Shown: positions 26,881-36,662, numbered from the stretch's first letter. The stretch: 64,000 nt of DNA from Rossellomorea vietnamensis (GCF_008180415.1 NZ_VTEI01000001.1:102468-166467), one strand, 5' to 3'. Program-made: numbers and translations. Notes: generated by a model from the letters alone, not told the origin.

Positions 26881-27593
26881 TTTTCTTCCCCCTTCAATTC
26901 ATTCTTTGTGTTTAACTTCAGCCACTCCATTACCGATATTCCTCTTTCTTCTCTTAACTCCTCGACAATGCAGTGACCTTTTACAATTCCATCCTGAAGG
27001 ATATAGGCTTCATCCAGAAGAGCCTCAATTTCATTTATTTCATGAGTCGCTATGATGACTGTCTGGGTTTCAAAGTCGATAAAGGATAAAAGACTTCTGA
27101 CAATCGAATCCCTGACCATGGGGTCCAACCCGGAAAATGGCTCATCAAGCAGCAGAAGGTCCGTTTTCCTCGAGAGAACGAGGACAAGCTTAAGCCTTCC
27201 TCTCTTTCCTTTTGAGAGCTGCTTGATTTTCACTCTTGGCTGCAGCTCCATGTATTCCAAAAGTTGGAGCGCTTTTTCTTTATCAAAATCGTGAAATTGG
27301 GTTTCATAGAAATCAATCATATTTTCAACAGAGAAGGTATCATAAAACATATCAAGTTCTGTTAAGTATCCAACCTTTACTGCTGCTTTTCTCGTCACTG
27401 CCTCGCCATCAATCGTCACTGTGCCCAAAGAAGGATATACAAGGCCGGCCAGGAGCTTAAGCGTGCTGGACTTGCCGCTTCCATTTGGTCCAAGCAAACC
27501 GTAAATCTTGCCGGTTTCAAATGACAAATCCACATTTTTTAATGCGAAGCTGTTTCCATATTTCTTGCTTACATCATTTAATTCTGCACTCAT
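26877..27593 (-). CDS. ABC transporter ATP-binding protein (YtrB-like)
   Basis: A 238-residue ATPase with Walker A GPNGSGKSS and Walker B LLLLDEPFSGLDP. The signature segment is LSKGKRGRLKLVLVLS, with KGK where LSGGQ is usual; a degenerate signature also occurs in YtrB-type ATPases of GntR-linked ABC operons. It overlaps the regulator gene upstream by an ATGA. Likely partner is the six-helix protein encoded first in the operon. Confidence 0.88.
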   Translation of the reverse strand: MSAELNDVSKKYGNSFALKNVDLSFETGKIYGLLGPNGSGKSSTLKLLAGLVYPSLGTVTIDGEAVTRKAAVKVGYLTELDMFYDTFSVENMIDFYETQFHDFDKEKALQLLEYMELQPRVKIKQLSKGKRGRLKLVLVLSRKTDLLLLDEPFSGLDPMVRDSIVRSLLSFIDFETQTVIIATHEINEIEALLDEAYILQDGIVKGHCIVEELREERGISVMEWLKLNTKNELKGEEN

Positions 27594-27970
27594 GAGCTCT
27601 TCCCTCCTTCATCCTTTATATAAGAGGAAAGATCGTCGAGTATTTTTTCCTCCGAAATCCCCAGCTGCCGCATGCTGTCAAGAAAACTGTCCATGATTTC
27701 CCGCTGGACTTTATTTTTCAACTCCTGAAAAAGTTCTTCTTGTTCTGTCACAAAGGTCCCCTGCCCCCGCTTTGTTTCCACCACTTCCATCCTCTCCAAC
27801 TCACTGTAAGTTCTTTGAATTGTGTTCGGGTTGACTCCCGACTTAACAGCCATTTCCCGGACAGACGGCAGTTTCTCACCCGGAGTAAGTTCTCTTCTAA
27901 CGATGCTGACGATGATTTTATCTGCAATCTGCATATAAATCGGTTTTGCTGCTTTGTATTCTTCTGTCAT
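27590..27970 (-). CDS. GntR family regulator, YtrA subfamily
   Basis: A 126-residue regulator: an N-terminal winged helix (PIYMQIADKIIVSIVRRELTP through LPSVREMAVKSGVNPNTIQRTY to VETKRGQGTFV) with only a short helical dimerisation tail of about 50 residues, the mark of the YtrA subfamily, which usually controls adjacent ABC transporter genes. It is the second gene of the operon, two bases after the first and overlapping the third. An inverted repeat at 28755-28776 over the operon promoter is its likely binding site, implying autorepression. Confidence 0.92.
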   Translation of the reverse strand: MTEEYKAAKPIYMQIADKIIVSIVRRELTPGEKLPSVREMAVKSGVNPNTIQRTYSELERMEVVETKRGQGTFVTEQEELFQELKNKVQREIMDSFLDSMRQLGISEEKILDDLSSYIKDEGGKSS

Positions 27971-27972
27971 GA

Positions 27973-28737
27973 CTAAACCTCTACCTTTCGTTCCAGTATC
28001 CAGCTGGCTGCCAGAAAGATCACTGCCGCCAGGATGGCATACAGCAGAAAAGGAATCACAGGAAGATGTATAAAGTCACTCCCGGTTGTAAAGTTTTCCG
28101 GCCCCACTTCAATGAAGAAGTGCCCCTTGACTTTTACAGTCCAAAGATTGGTGAATTCCCTGAACCAATCCATTGTCAAAGCGAGCGATGCAATGATCTG
28201 ATATAAAACGAAAATCAGTACAAGGATAAACCAGCGGAATTTCTTCAGCAGAGGTGCTTTTCCCAGACCATAGTACACTGTCCAGTAAAAGAAAACCCAG
28301 CAGGAAAAATAAATCGCACTTGAGGTGACCGCGATATTAAAAAAGATACTTTCTCTCCACGGCACAAATAAAATTTCAGCGCTTTGCCAAGACAAGCTGA
28401 TGACTCCAAGAAGATCGACCACCAGAAGCGATAAAATTGAATAGCTCAGTGCCACGGTCAATTTGGAAAGCAGCAGTTTCCACCCTGGTTGGATTGTATA
28501 GAGCCAAAGCTGAGTTCTGCCTTCGACCATCAGCATACTCAAAAGAATCAAAGGCATAAAAATAAGATGTGACAGCCCTTCCAAAAACACAACTAGTATT
28601 GAAAATTCCATGACGTTGTAATAACCAGCAAAACTGACTCCCACTATAAAGAAAAAAATAAGCAGAGCTAACCAGCCGAAGAACCAGAACCGGGATATCG
28701 AATAATCTTTCTGAAGCAATCCAATAAATGCTTTCAT
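27973..28737 (-). CDS. Membrane protein, probable ABC transporter permease
   Basis: A 254-residue protein with about six predicted membrane segments and no recognised enzymatic motif. The N-terminus MKAFIGLLQKDYSISRFWF resembles ABC-2 permease starts, with an amphipathic helix before the first membrane span. The ATG at 28737 has AGGAGG five bases upstream; 14 codons of open frame further up lie in the promoter. First gene of the five-gene operon, probably the permease for the YtrB-like ATPase. Confidence 0.8.
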   Translation of the reverse strand: MKAFIGLLQKDYSISRFWFFGWLALLIFFFIVGVSFAGYYNVMEFSILVVFLEGLSHLIFMPLILLSMLMVEGRTQLWLYTIQPGWKLLLSKLTVALSYSILSLLVVDLLGVISLSWQSAEILFVPWRESIFFNIAVTSSAIYFSCWVFFYWTVYYGLGKAPLLKKFRWFILVLIFVLYQIIASLALTMDWFREFTNLWTVKVKGHFFIEVGPENFTTGSDFIHLPVIPFLLYAILAAVIFLAASWILERKVEV

Positions 28738-28754
28738 ATTTGCCTCCTGTAGTA

Positions 28755-28797
28755 GTGTTCTAGTTAGATAGTACACCAATACACTATATCAAGTCAA
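28755..28797 (-). promoter_or_regulatory. Promoter and operator of the GntR/ABC operon
   Basis: On the minus strand TTGACT is followed after 18 bases by TACTAT, a credible sigma-A promoter. Overlapping the -10 is an inverted repeat, GTGTACTA-N6-TAGAACAC (28755-28776), with seven of eight arm positions matching. Its placement and GTGTACTA-type arms suit a YtrA-family repressor, so transcription is likely induced when the regulator releases DNA. Confidence 0.75.
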
Positions 28798-28903
28798 CAA
28801 CAGTTTTTCGTTTTTTAAAGTTCCTTCCTAAAGGCTGCTGGGATAGCTGAATTTATTTTTCACATAATAAAGAGACAGCCGCTTATGTATTGGAGGTGTT
28901 CCT

Positions 28904-29329
28904 ATGGATAAGGCTGATGAAAAAAAGAAAAAATGGACAGAAGAGGAAGAAAGAATTCTCTCCGATATCGTCCTATCCTTCACTATTGGAGGAAAGACAC
29001 AAAGAGAGGCATTTGAAAAGGCTGCTCATACTATTGGACGAACACCGGGAGCTTGCAGTTTCAGGTGGAATAATAAATTGAAAAGTAATTTCAATACCGA
29101 CGAAGATACCAATGTATTGAAACAACCCACATTGGCAGACTGTATTACTTTCCTGAAAACATTGGAGACGGATGAAGGTTTGATTGCAGAGAATACAAGG
29201 TTGAAGGAAGAGCAGGCTGAACTTAAGAAGAGGCTGCACAATGAAGAGGAAACGTTCGTTGAATTGAAAAAACGGCATAAAGTATTGCTGTTTCAGATTG
29301 ATACTCTGAATACTTCACTTCATTCTTAG
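28904..29329 (+). CDS. RsfA-family transcriptional regulator
   Basis: A 141-residue protein with an N-terminal Myb/SANT-like DNA-binding domain (KKWTEEEERILSDIVLSF through AAHTIGRTPGACSFRWNN) and a C-terminal coiled coil (about 95-135, rich in Glu, Lys and Leu). This layout is that of the prespore regulator RsfA and its paralogs in Bacilli, which modulate sigma-F-dependent genes. GGAGGTG lies five bases before the ATG. It stands alone, divergent from the ABC operon; which paralog it is cannot be settled from sequence alone. Confidence 0.85.
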   Translation: MDKADEKKKKWTEEEERILSDIVLSFTIGGKTQREAFEKAAHTIGRTPGACSFRWNNKLKSNFNTDEDTNVLKQPTLADCITFLKTLETDEGLIAENTRLKEEQAELKKRLHNEEETFVELKKRHKVLLFQIDTLNTSLHS

Positions 29330-29555
29330 AAAAGCTGTTTTCTCATGAATTGTTGCTTTTGGAAAAACAAGTGCCCGGATTTCCCCCGTTGAAATCGAAG
29401 TTTTTCTTTCTAAGAAGGAAGATTGGCTGGAGCAGGGTTTTTTCGCTCTAATCACCATGCTAGTTACTTACTCTCTTCTTTCAGCTTACAAGGTTATTTT
29501 CGCTCTATTAAGGCGATCATATCAAAATTCATATGAATGTTTAAAAAAAGATTCT

Positions 29556-29584
29556 AAAAAAAAGCTGCCAATGGCAGCTTTTTT
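29556..29584 (-). terminator. tcdA terminator (bidirectional)
   Basis: AAGCTGCCA and TGGCAGCTT form a perfect stem flanked by A and T runs, placed after tcdA on the minus strand and about 230 bases after the RsfA-like gene on the plus strand. Confidence 0.9.
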
Positions 29585-29587
29585 GCA

Positions 29588-30349
29588 TCAATCATTTACT
29601 CTTTTAATTTCGATGGAAGAAAGAAGTTCACTGATCACATGGCTTGCAGCAATCAACCCGGCCACTGAAGGAACAAATGCGTTTGAGGACGGCGGAATCT
29701 TTGCCTTCCTGATCTTCGCATCTTCTTTACCGACTTCCTGCCTGATTTCCTCTCTGATGACAATCGGGCTCTCATCTGAAAAGATAACCTTAACCCCTTT
29801 GTGGATTCCTTCTTTTCTTAACCGGGTACGAATTACTTTGGCAATTGGATCTGTATGTGTTTTGGAAATATCCTTAATCATAAAACGTGTAGGATCCGTC
29901 TTATTGGCTGCTCCCATGGAAGAGATCAACGGGATGTCCCTCTGGAGGCATTCTTTTATAAGATGAATCTTATACGAGATAGTGTCAGAGGCATCCACAA
30001 CAAAATCCAAGCCATAACTGAAGAACTCCTCATAGGTTTCTTCTGTATAGAACATTTTCAAAGAAATCACTTCACACTCTGGATTGATATCCTTTATGCG
30101 TTCTTTCATGAGATCTGCTTTAGGCTTGCCGACTGTTGAAAGCAGGGCGTGAAGCTGCCTGTTGATATTCGTTATATCCACATCATCTTTATCTACAAGA
30201 ACAAGCCGCCCTACTCCAGAACGTGCAAGAGCTTCAGCTGCAAAAGAGCCGACACCGCCGATTCCCAGAACAGCCACAGTGCTGTTCTTCATAATATCCA
30301 AGCCTTCCTTACCGATTGCTAATTCATTTCGCGAAAACTGGTGTAACAA
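29588..30349 (-). CDS. tcdA: tRNA threonylcarbamoyladenosine dehydratase TcdA
   Basis: E1-like ATP-dependent enzyme that cyclises t6A37 in ANN-decoding tRNAs to ct6A. The ThiF-type adenylation site GIGGVGSFAAEALARSG is near residues 30-46, VDKDDVDITNINRQLHAL holds the conserved Asp and Arg, and VVDASDTISYKIHLI the second nucleotide motif. The C-terminus has FVPSVAGLIAASHVI. Length 253 residues is usual. The start is a TTG with GGAGATGA upstream. It is B. subtilis yrvM and, as there, lies next to the 6S-1 RNA and aspS. Confidence 0.94.
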   Translation of the reverse strand: MLHQFSRNELAIGKEGLDIMKNSTVAVLGIGGVGSFAAEALARSGVGRLVLVDKDDVDITNINRQLHALLSTVGKPKADLMKERIKDINPECEVISLKMFYTEETYEEFFSYGLDFVVDASDTISYKIHLIKECLQRDIPLISSMGAANKTDPTRFMIKDISKTHTDPIAKVIRTRLRKEGIHKGVKVIFSDESPIVIREEIRQEVGKEDAKIRKAKIPPSSNAFVPSVAGLIAASHVISELLSSIEIKRVND

Positions 30350-30773
30350 TTAAATCATCTCCGTTATAAGAAGTTTCAATGTATGATTACTGAAATAAGA
30401 ATAAACGATGGTCCGCTTTAATGCAACCTATCCTATAGGAATAATGTTTCTAAAGCATTTTTTCAAATGGCTCTGTTAAAGACTATTATTGTAATTAAAG
30501 GGTACATTGACTTCCGTTCCAGGCGCACGACTCCGCGGGGCGGGAACCCGGCCTCTTCGGCTTCGGTCAGAACCCACTTAATAATACTCTCTCCTGACCG
30601 AAGTGGAACCGACTTCAGACATATCTCAGCCAAAAATTCTATATACTGACCGATGCGGGCCAACTTTCAAGCTTTTCTCCATAATTTCATTCACTCATAT
30701 ATATCCATAAACCTAAACCAGAAAAAATATCATACTTACTGCACTACATCTTCATTTTACCCTCAGAATACAC
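30350..30773. other. Intergenic region with a family B repeat relic
   Basis: About 420 bases. A minus-strand relic of the GC-rich family B core lies at about 30510-30640 (CAGGCGCACGACTCCGCGG), and AATGGCTCTGTTAAAGA near 30467 resembles the end of a MITE-like element. The rest is AT-rich and holds no gene I can support. Confidence 0.6.
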
Positions 30774-30806
30774 AAAAAAACCCCTTGCCGAAGCAAGAGG
30801 CAGTAA
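30774..30806 (-). terminator. 6S RNA terminator
   Basis: CCTCTTGCTTCGGCAAGGGG followed by seven T on the minus strand; a short, very stable tetraloop hairpin directly after the 6S RNA. Confidence 0.92.
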
Positions 30807-30822
30807 CATTCAATATAGTAGT

Positions 30823-31021
30823 TTAACAAAGTCCCGATCGTGCCGTCGCTGAGGATCTATCGTTTTGAACCCGCACTCAGCAGGTGGGTGCCTTGTTCCA
30901 TAGCTTTATTAGTCCTCCAGCCAGAGGCATTAACGCCGCTTGAAAACGTCAGGCTCCCGTAGATAGAAATGTTCGGTCAAAACTAATAGGTAAAACAACG
31001 AACACATCAGGACTTTGTTAA
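30823..31021 (-). ncRNA. bsrA: 6S-1 RNA
   Basis: About 199 nucleotides that mimic an open promoter and sequester RNA polymerase holoenzyme. The closing stem is AACAAAGTCCTGAT at the 5' end with ATCGGGACTTTGTT at the 3' end, and the intervening sequence can form a largely unpaired central bubble and apical stem. The 5' segment AAAGTCCTGATGTGTT resembles my recollection of the B. subtilis 6S-1 start, and the position between tcdA (yrvM) and aspS is that of bsrA. Upstream, TTGATA with TATTAT (17-base gap) or TATAAC (16-base gap) gives a fitting sigma-A promoter. Confidence 0.92.
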
Positions 31022-31079
31022 GATGTTATAAAAATAATATCACAATTATCAATTAATATCAATTTTAACCGGTTAGGTC

Positions 31080-32846
31080 TTATTCACCATTTTTCAGTCT
31101 TAACCCAAGTTCGTCCAGCTGGGCTGTATCTACTTCACTTGGAGCGGCTGTCAGCAGATCACTTGCGCTCGCTGTTTTAGGGAAAGCAATTGTGTCCCTT
31201 AGATTGCTTCTGCCGGCGAGAAGCATTACCAGCCTGTCTAGTCCAAGTGCAATTCCCCCATGAGGAGGTGTGCCGTATTCAAAAGCTTCCAGCAAGAAGC
31301 CGAATTGTTCCTGAGCCTCTTCCTTAGAGAAACCAAGGACTTCAAACATTTTTTCCTGAACGTCACGCTCATAGATACGAAGTGATCCTCCGCCGAGCTC
31401 GTAGCCATTCAGAACAAGGTCGTATGCTTGAGCGCGGACTTTGGCCGGCTCTGTCTCAAGCATCTCCACTTCACTTCTTACCGGCATTGTGAATGGATGA
31501 TGGGCAGCATAGTAGCGTCCATCTTCCTCATCATACTCAAGCAGCGGCCAGTCTGTCACCCATAGGAAGTTGAACTTGCTTTCGTCGATTAGACCCAATT
31601 CTTTTCCCAGTTTCATTCTCAAAGCACCCAGTGCGTCTGCAACAACTGATTTTTTGTCAGCCACAAACAGCAGGAGGTCGCCTTGTTGAGCAGATGCATA
31701 CTCTCTTAAAGAAGATTGTTCTTCAGGAGAGAAGAATTTTGAAATCGGCCCTTTTAATTCTGCTTCTTCAACTTTCATCCAAGCAAGGCCTTTTGCTCCG
31801 TAACGGCTTGTGAATTCAGTCAATCCATCTATGTCTTTGCGGGAGTACTTTTCAGCTCCTCCCTTAACATTAATCAATTTAACCTCTCCGCCGTTGGCAA
31901 CTGTGCTGGCGAATACTTTGAACCCTGAATCTTTAACTGATTCAGAAACATCGACCAGCTCCATAGCGAAACGAGTATCCGGTTTATCTGAACCATACCG
32001 GCTCATGGCATCCTGGTAAGTCATCCGAGGAAATGCCTCAGTGATGTTCATTCCTTTTACGTCCTTCATCAGCTTCTGCATCATCTTTTCAACCAGCGCG
32101 ATGATTTCCTCTTGATCCATGAAACTCATTTCGATATCAATCTGAGTGAATTCCGGCTGGCGGTCAGCACGTAAATCTTCATCGCGGAAGCAGCGGGCAA
32201 TTTGGTAGTAGCGGTCGAAGCCGGATACCATCAGCAGCTGTTTAAAAATTTGCGGCGACTGAGGCAGTGCGTAAAATTCACCAGGGTGCACTCTGCTTGG
32301 AACCAGGTAATCACGGGCGCCTTCCGGAGTGCTCTTAGTCAGGATCGGCGTTTCGACATCTAGGAAATCATTTTCACTTAAGAAGTCACGAAATGACTTG
32401 GTTACATCGCTTCTCATCTGGAACGTGTCCAGCATCGCTTTTCTTCTTAGATCCAGGTAGCGGTACTTTAATCGAAGTTCCTCAGAAACCTCTTTTCCAT
32501 CTCCAATGACAAATGGGGGTGTCTTGGCTTCATTGATGATTTCCACTTCTTCCACATGGATTTCAATTTTGCCGGTCTTAAGATTTTCATTCACTGTTCC
32601 TTCTTCCCTTGCTGAAACAATGCCGGTTACAGAAAGAACGAATTCGTTCCTGATTTTTTCAGCAGAAGCCAATGCCTCGCTTGATGTTTCCGGGTTGAAA
32701 ACTATTTGAACGATGCCTTTCCGGTCCCTCAAATCGATGAAAATCAAGCCGCCAAGATCTCTCCGTTTTTGCACCCATCCCTTTAGTGTCACTTTTTCAC
32801 CGATGAATTTCTCAGTCACTTCTCCGCAATATACTGTTCTTCTCAT
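31080..32846 (-). CDS. aspS: Aspartyl-tRNA synthetase
   Basis: Class II synthetase of bacterial type, 588 residues: an N-terminal OB-fold anticodon domain (about 1-110), a class II catalytic core with [27 protein letters not shown] motif 2 (split here: [13 protein letters not shown], then [10 protein letters not shown]), a GAD insertion domain (about 280-410) and motif 3 [18 protein letters not shown] with AAGGAGG upstream. It lies 13 bases after hisS and is co-transcribed with it under the upstream T-box. The 6S RNA is its downstream neighbour. Confidence 0.97.
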   Translation of the reverse strand: MRRTVYCGEVTEKFIGEKVTLKGWVQKRRDLGGLIFIDLRDRKGIVQIVFNPETSSEALASAEKIRNEFVLSVTGIVSAREEGTVNENLKTGKIEIHVEEVEIINEAKTPPFVIGDGKEVSEELRLKYRYLDLRRKAMLDTFQMRSDVTKSFRDFLSENDFLDVETPILTKSTPEGARDYLVPSRVHPGEFYALPQSPQIFKQLLMVSGFDRYYQIARCFRDEDLRADRQPEFTQIDIEMSFMDQEEIIALVEKMMQKLMKDVKGMNITEAFPRMTYQDAMSRYGSDKPDTRFAMELVDVSESVKDSGFKVFASTVANGGEVKLINVKGGAEKYSRKDIDGLTEFTSRYGAKGLAWMKVEEAELKGPISKFFSPEEQSSLREYASAQQGDLLLFVADKKSVVADALGALRMKLGKELGLIDESKFNFLWVTDWPLLEYDEEDGRYYAAHHPFTMPVRSEVEMLETEPAKVRAQAYDLVLNGYELGGGSLRIYERDVQEKMFEVLGFSKEEAQEQFGFLLEAFEYGTPPHGGIALGLDRLVMLLAGRSNLRDTIAFPKTASASDLLTAAPSEVDTAQLDELGLRLKNGE

Positions 32847-32859
32847 ATGCTACTCCTCC

Positions 32860-34131
32860 TTAACCGCGATGGTTTTTAACCTCTTCAACAAATACATCTA
32901 AATCTACCAGCTTTTGTTCACCTGTGCTCATGTCCTTCAGATTGATTTTGTTTTCTTTCAACTCATCTTCACCCAGCACAGCTACAAGCTTGGCATTCAT
33001 TCTGTCGGCAGATTTGAACTGTGCCTTTACTTTGCGGTCAAGATAATCCTTCTCTGCCGATAGTCCGGCCTGGCGAAGCTTATGCAGCAGTTTCACTGAA
33101 TAATCCTTCGCTTCTTCTCCCATCGTGACGATGTAGCAGTCCATTTCAGGCTCGACCGGCAATTCCACTCCCTCTGCTTCCAGAGCGGACAACAGCCGTT
33201 CGATGCTGAAAGCGAATCCGATACCAGGCGTTTCAGGTCCGCCAATCATTTCAACAAGGCCATTGTAACGGCCGCCGCCGCATAAAGTGGTGATGGCACC
33301 AAAACCTTCAGCCTTGCTCATGATTTCAAATGCGGTATGATTATAATAATCCAGCCCCCTCACGAGTGTTGGATCCACTTCAAAAGGAATTTCCATTGCT
33401 TTCAAGTATTTTTGTACTTTTTCAAAATATTGTTTCGATTCTTCATTCAGAAAATCTAAAATAGAAGGTGCAGTTTTCATCAATTCGTGATCACAGTCTT
33501 TCTTACAGTCCAAAATTCTTAATGGATTCTTCGCGAGCCGGTTCTGGCAGTCGCTGCAGAACTCGCCGATCCGCGGCTGGAAGTGAGCCATCAGTGCTTC
33601 ACGATGCGCGTTACGGCTTTCATTATCTCCCAGTGTATTGATCACAAGTTTTAGCTCTTTCAAACCAAGCTTACTGTAAATTTCCATTGCAACCGAAATG
33701 ACTTCTGCGTCAATAGAAGGATCTTCACTACCCAACGCTTCAATCCCGAATTGTACAAACTGGCGGTAGCGTCCTGCCTGTGGTCTCTCATAACGGAACA
33801 TCGGTCCAGTGTAGAACAGTTTGACAGGCTGGCCGGCATAGCCAAACATTTTATTCTGTACATAAGAGCGCACAACTGAAGCTGTTCCTTCAGGCCTTAA
33901 AGCAAGGCTTCTTCCACCCTGATCTTCAAAAACATACATCTCTTTCTGGACGATGTCTGTCGTATCGCCCACACCTCTCAAGAATAATTCGCTTAATTCA
34001 AAGATTGGTGTGCGGATTTCTTCATATTGATAGTTTGAACAGATATCGGCTGCTGTTTTTTCAACATACTGCCATTTGACTGAATCTGACGGCAGTATAT
34101 CCTGCGTACCGCGAGGAATTTGAATAGACAT
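32860..34131 (-). CDS. hisS: Histidyl-tRNA synthetase
   Basis: Class II synthetase of 423 residues. Motif 2 appears as [20 protein letters not shown], the histidine-binding loop as [14 protein letters not shown], motif 3 as [15 protein letters not shown], and a C-terminal anticodon-binding domain (about 325-420) follows. ATG with GGGG upstream. First gene of the hisS-aspS operon and preceded by a T-box leader whose likely specifier is a histidine codon. Confidence 0.97.
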   Translation of the reverse strand: MSIQIPRGTQDILPSDSVKWQYVEKTAADICSNYQYEEIRTPIFELSELFLRGVGDTTDIVQKEMYVFEDQGGRSLALRPEGTASVVRSYVQNKMFGYAGQPVKLFYTGPMFRYERPQAGRYRQFVQFGIEALGSEDPSIDAEVISVAMEIYSKLGLKELKLVINTLGDNESRNAHREALMAHFQPRIGEFCSDCQNRLAKNPLRILDCKKDCDHELMKTAPSILDFLNEESKQYFEKVQKYLKAMEIPFEVDPTLVRGLDYYNHTAFEIMSKAEGFGAITTLCGGGRYNGLVEMIGGPETPGIGFAFSIERLLSALEAEGVELPVEPEMDCYIVTMGEEAKDYSVKLLHKLRQAGLSAEKDYLDRKVKAQFKSADRMNAKLVAVLGEDELKENKINLKDMSTGEQKLVDLDVFVEEVKNHRG

Positions 34132-34189
34132 AAAATGGAACCCCTTCCCTGATTAACAAATAATTTTCCCACACTTTGGAAAAAACCAA

Positions 34190-34450
34190 TAAAAAAAGCC
34201 CTCCATCCCTTGTAAAATATACAAGGGACGAGAGCTTTGGATTCCCGTGGTGCCACCCTAATTGAAGCAATGAATTGCTTCCACTTAGCCAGTTAACGCC
34301 TGGTACGTTCCCGCCTTGGATATAAATCGTTCAGCAGGAATCCTCCGGAGTGTTCATTCACTGAACCAGTATGCAGAAATGCTTTCAGCCGAGGCATTTC
34401 CTCTCTTTACACCTGTTATTTCAGTTACTATGCTCCATCAACAGTATAGT
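34190..34450 (-). promoter_or_regulatory. T-box leader of hisS-aspS
   Basis: On the minus strand the conserved AGGGTGGCACCACGG is followed by a terminator hairpin (CGTCCCTTGTA with TACAAGGGA, then GGAGGGC and a T run). Upstream a stem I region contains GAA-CAC-TCC; CAC at 34350-34352 would be a histidine specifier. The leader therefore senses uncharged tRNA-His and should also control aspS. Confidence 0.93.
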
Positions 34451-34519
34451 TCGTATAGTTATTTTATTTCTATAATAATACGGATGGCTCACTGAGTTGT
34501 CAAGGGATTCTACAAATAT

Positions 34520-34696
34520 TTACGACCGTTCCATTTTCTTTTTTAATTGACGGACCCCTGCCAAGGTTAACCCGAATTCTGAAGCCAATTCATAGCTGTC
34601 GGCATTCTTCTCTTTTTCCAAGAAACTATGGAAGTTGACGCCAAACAGCTGATTCTCCCCGTTGAAACTGCTCAAGCCTTTTTCACTCGCTCTCAT
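34520..34696 (-). CDS. Small putative HTH protein, unknown function
   Basis: A 58-residue protein starting MRASEKGLSSFNGENQLFGV. The C-terminal half SYELASEFGLTLAGVRQLKKK looks like a helix-turn-helix of the sigma-region-4 or MarR type, which suggests DNA or RNA polymerase binding, but the protein is too short to assign. The ATG at 34696 is preceded by AAAGGGTGGG. It lies between hisS and the amidase gene and is transcribed away from the amidase. Confidence 0.65.
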   Translation of the reverse strand: MRASEKGLSSFNGENQLFGVNFHSFLEKEKNADSYELASEFGLTLAGVRQLKKKMERS

Positions 34697-34831
34697 CTGG
34701 TACCCACCCTTTCCTCTTATCTTGTTACATATCATTTCCAAACCAGAGAAATTTCTTTCATCTAAAAGGATTTTTCTTATTTACGAAGAATTATTTCATA
34801 GACTATACTGGATAAATATCCCGCAAATCAG

Positions 34832-36580
34832 GTGGTGTTTTTAATCAAAAAATTACTTTACTCATTCATCGTTTCTTTTTTGCTGATGAACTCGATGCCT
34901 GCGCTAAATGCTGAAAAAGCTATTGCACAGGAAAAGGCCATCATCATCAATACTGAATCGCTGAATGTCAGGAACGGTCCGGGCCTGAGTTTTTCAGTAG
35001 CCAAACAAGTACATAAGGGAGATGAGTTCCAAGTCGTTTCCAGTGAGAACGACTGGTACGAAATCAAGTTGAATTCCTCCAAAACAGGATGGGTCGCCAA
35101 CTGGCTGGTTACGCTTAAGGCTGGCTCAAGTGCCAAGAAAGGGACTGTCACCGAAGATGGACTTAGAGTCAGAGATGGTGCCGGTACAAACTACTCAGTC
35201 GTTGCGGCCCTGAATAATGGAGAAGAAGTCAGTATCACAGAGGAACAAGGGAACTGGTATAAGATTTCTGCAGGCTCAATTGCAGGATGGGTCCACAAAG
35301 ATTACATAGCAGGGGATGCTCCCGAAACAGAGGATTCTGAGACAGTGAGTAACGTGCAGCCTGATAATTGGACTGGCATATCAACCGACAATTCGTTAAA
35401 TGTCCGAAATTCACCGGGACTCCATGGCAGCATCATCGGAAAATTGAACAAAGGAGATAAAGTTTCGGTCACCGGAAGTGTATCAGGATGGTTCCGCATT
35501 GAATTCGGCGGTATTGAAGGATGGGTAAGCAGCCAGTACATAGAAAAACCATCGTCAGCCAGCAAACCGCCCGCTAATCAGGTTTCTTACGGAAAAGTTA
35601 TAATTAACTCCTTAAACATCAGGGAAAATGCCAATCTAAATGGGAAAGTAGTCGGTTCAGTCAAACAAGGCGAGGTATATGAAATCCTTGAAGAAAAAAA
35701 TAATTGGTACAAGCTTTCGCTCAAGGGTGGGAAAACAGGATGGGCTGCTGGTTGGTATATGGAAAAAACAGTTGCAGAAAAACCTCAAAAACAACAGAGC
35801 ACCCGCAAAGCGGAAGAGGTTCAAATTCTTTATAACGGAACGAATTTAAGAAGCTCAGCGTTTACTAATTCAGCAATCGTTGCCAGGGCTTCTTCAGGAG
35901 AAACTTTTCCTATCAAGAAAAAGACAGGAGAATGGTATGAAGTTTCGTTAAAAAATGGACAAACGGGATTTGTAGCAAGCTGGATTGTTTCTGTGTCTGG
36001 ATCTTCGGATTCAGCGCCTGTAAACAAGCCGAAAAGTGGAGGCCTTAAAGGAAAGACCATCCTGATCGACCCGGGTCATGGCGGCCGTGACAGCGGGACC
36101 ATCGGCTATAGAGGCACATTTGAGAAAGATCTTACGCTGTCCACCTCTCAAATACTCTATGATCTGCTGAAGAAGGCTGGTGCCGATGTAATTCTAACAA
36201 GAAATGACGATTCATACTCCTCTCTTAACACCAGGGTTGCCCTGGCACATTACCACGATAGCGATGCTTTCATCAGCATACACTATGACAGTATTAGTGA
36301 TTCATCCGTTAAAGGATATACCGCCTATTATTATCATCAATATCAAAAGGAACTATCTCAAACAGTTCTAGGCAGCCTGGTCAAAAGTCTCTCATCAAGA
36401 AACAGAGGGCTGAAGCAAGGGGATTATTTTGTAATAAGGGAAAACAAACAGCCTGCTGTACTATTGGAATTGGGATACCTCAGCAATCCATCAGAGGAAG
36501 CATTGACGAGGACACACAGTTTTCAGGATATGGCTGCAAGAAGTATCTATAATGGATTGGATGAGTATTTTTCTGAATAA
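34832..36580 (+). CDS. N-acetylmuramoyl-L-alanine amidase with five SH3b domains
   Basis: Secreted cell wall hydrolase. A signal peptide ending near ALNA-EKA is followed by five bacterial SH3 domains (each with a LNVRNGPG or LRVRDGAG-like start and a GWV or GFV end, spanning about residues 40-405). A C-terminal Amidase_3 domain has zinc ligands in DPGHGGRDSG, the glutamate in RGTFEKDLTL, SIHYDS, and the catalytic glutamate in LLELGYLSN. This is the layout and location of B. subtilis YrvJ. The start is uncertain: two GTG codons at 34832 and 34835 fall inside the AGGTGGTG binding site, and the well-spaced codon at 34844 is ATC. Confidence 0.93.
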   Translation: MVFLIKKLLYSFIVSFLLMNSMPALNAEKAIAQEKAIIINTESLNVRNGPGLSFSVAKQVHKGDEFQVVSSENDWYEIKLNSSKTGWVANWLVTLKAGSSAKKGTVTEDGLRVRDGAGTNYSVVAALNNGEEVSITEEQGNWYKISAGSIAGWVHKDYIAGDAPETEDSETVSNVQPDNWTGISTDNSLNVRNSPGLHGSIIGKLNKGDKVSVTGSVSGWFRIEFGGIEGWVSSQYIEKPSSASKPPANQVSYGKVIINSLNIRENANLNGKVVGSVKQGEVYEILEEKNNWYKLSLKGGKTGWAAGWYMEKTVAEKPQKQQSTRKAEEVQILYNGTNLRSSAFTNSAIVARASSGETFPIKKKTGEWYEVSLKNGQTGFVASWIVSVSGSSDSAPVNKPKSGGLKGKTILIDPGHGGRDSGTIGYRGTFEKDLTLSTSQILYDLLKKAGADVILTRNDDSYSSLNTRVALAHYHDSDAFISIHYDSISDSSVKGYTAYYYHQYQKELSQTVLGSLVKSLSSRNRGLKQGDYFVIRENKQPAVLLELGYLSNPSEEALTRTHSFQDMAARSIYNGLDEYFSE

Positions 36581-36662
36581 AAAAACGCAAGCTCTAAGGT
36601 AACATACTCAGCCCGGTACGCTGAAAGTTTGAAGGGGCTTATCTTTTTATAAACAGTAAATC

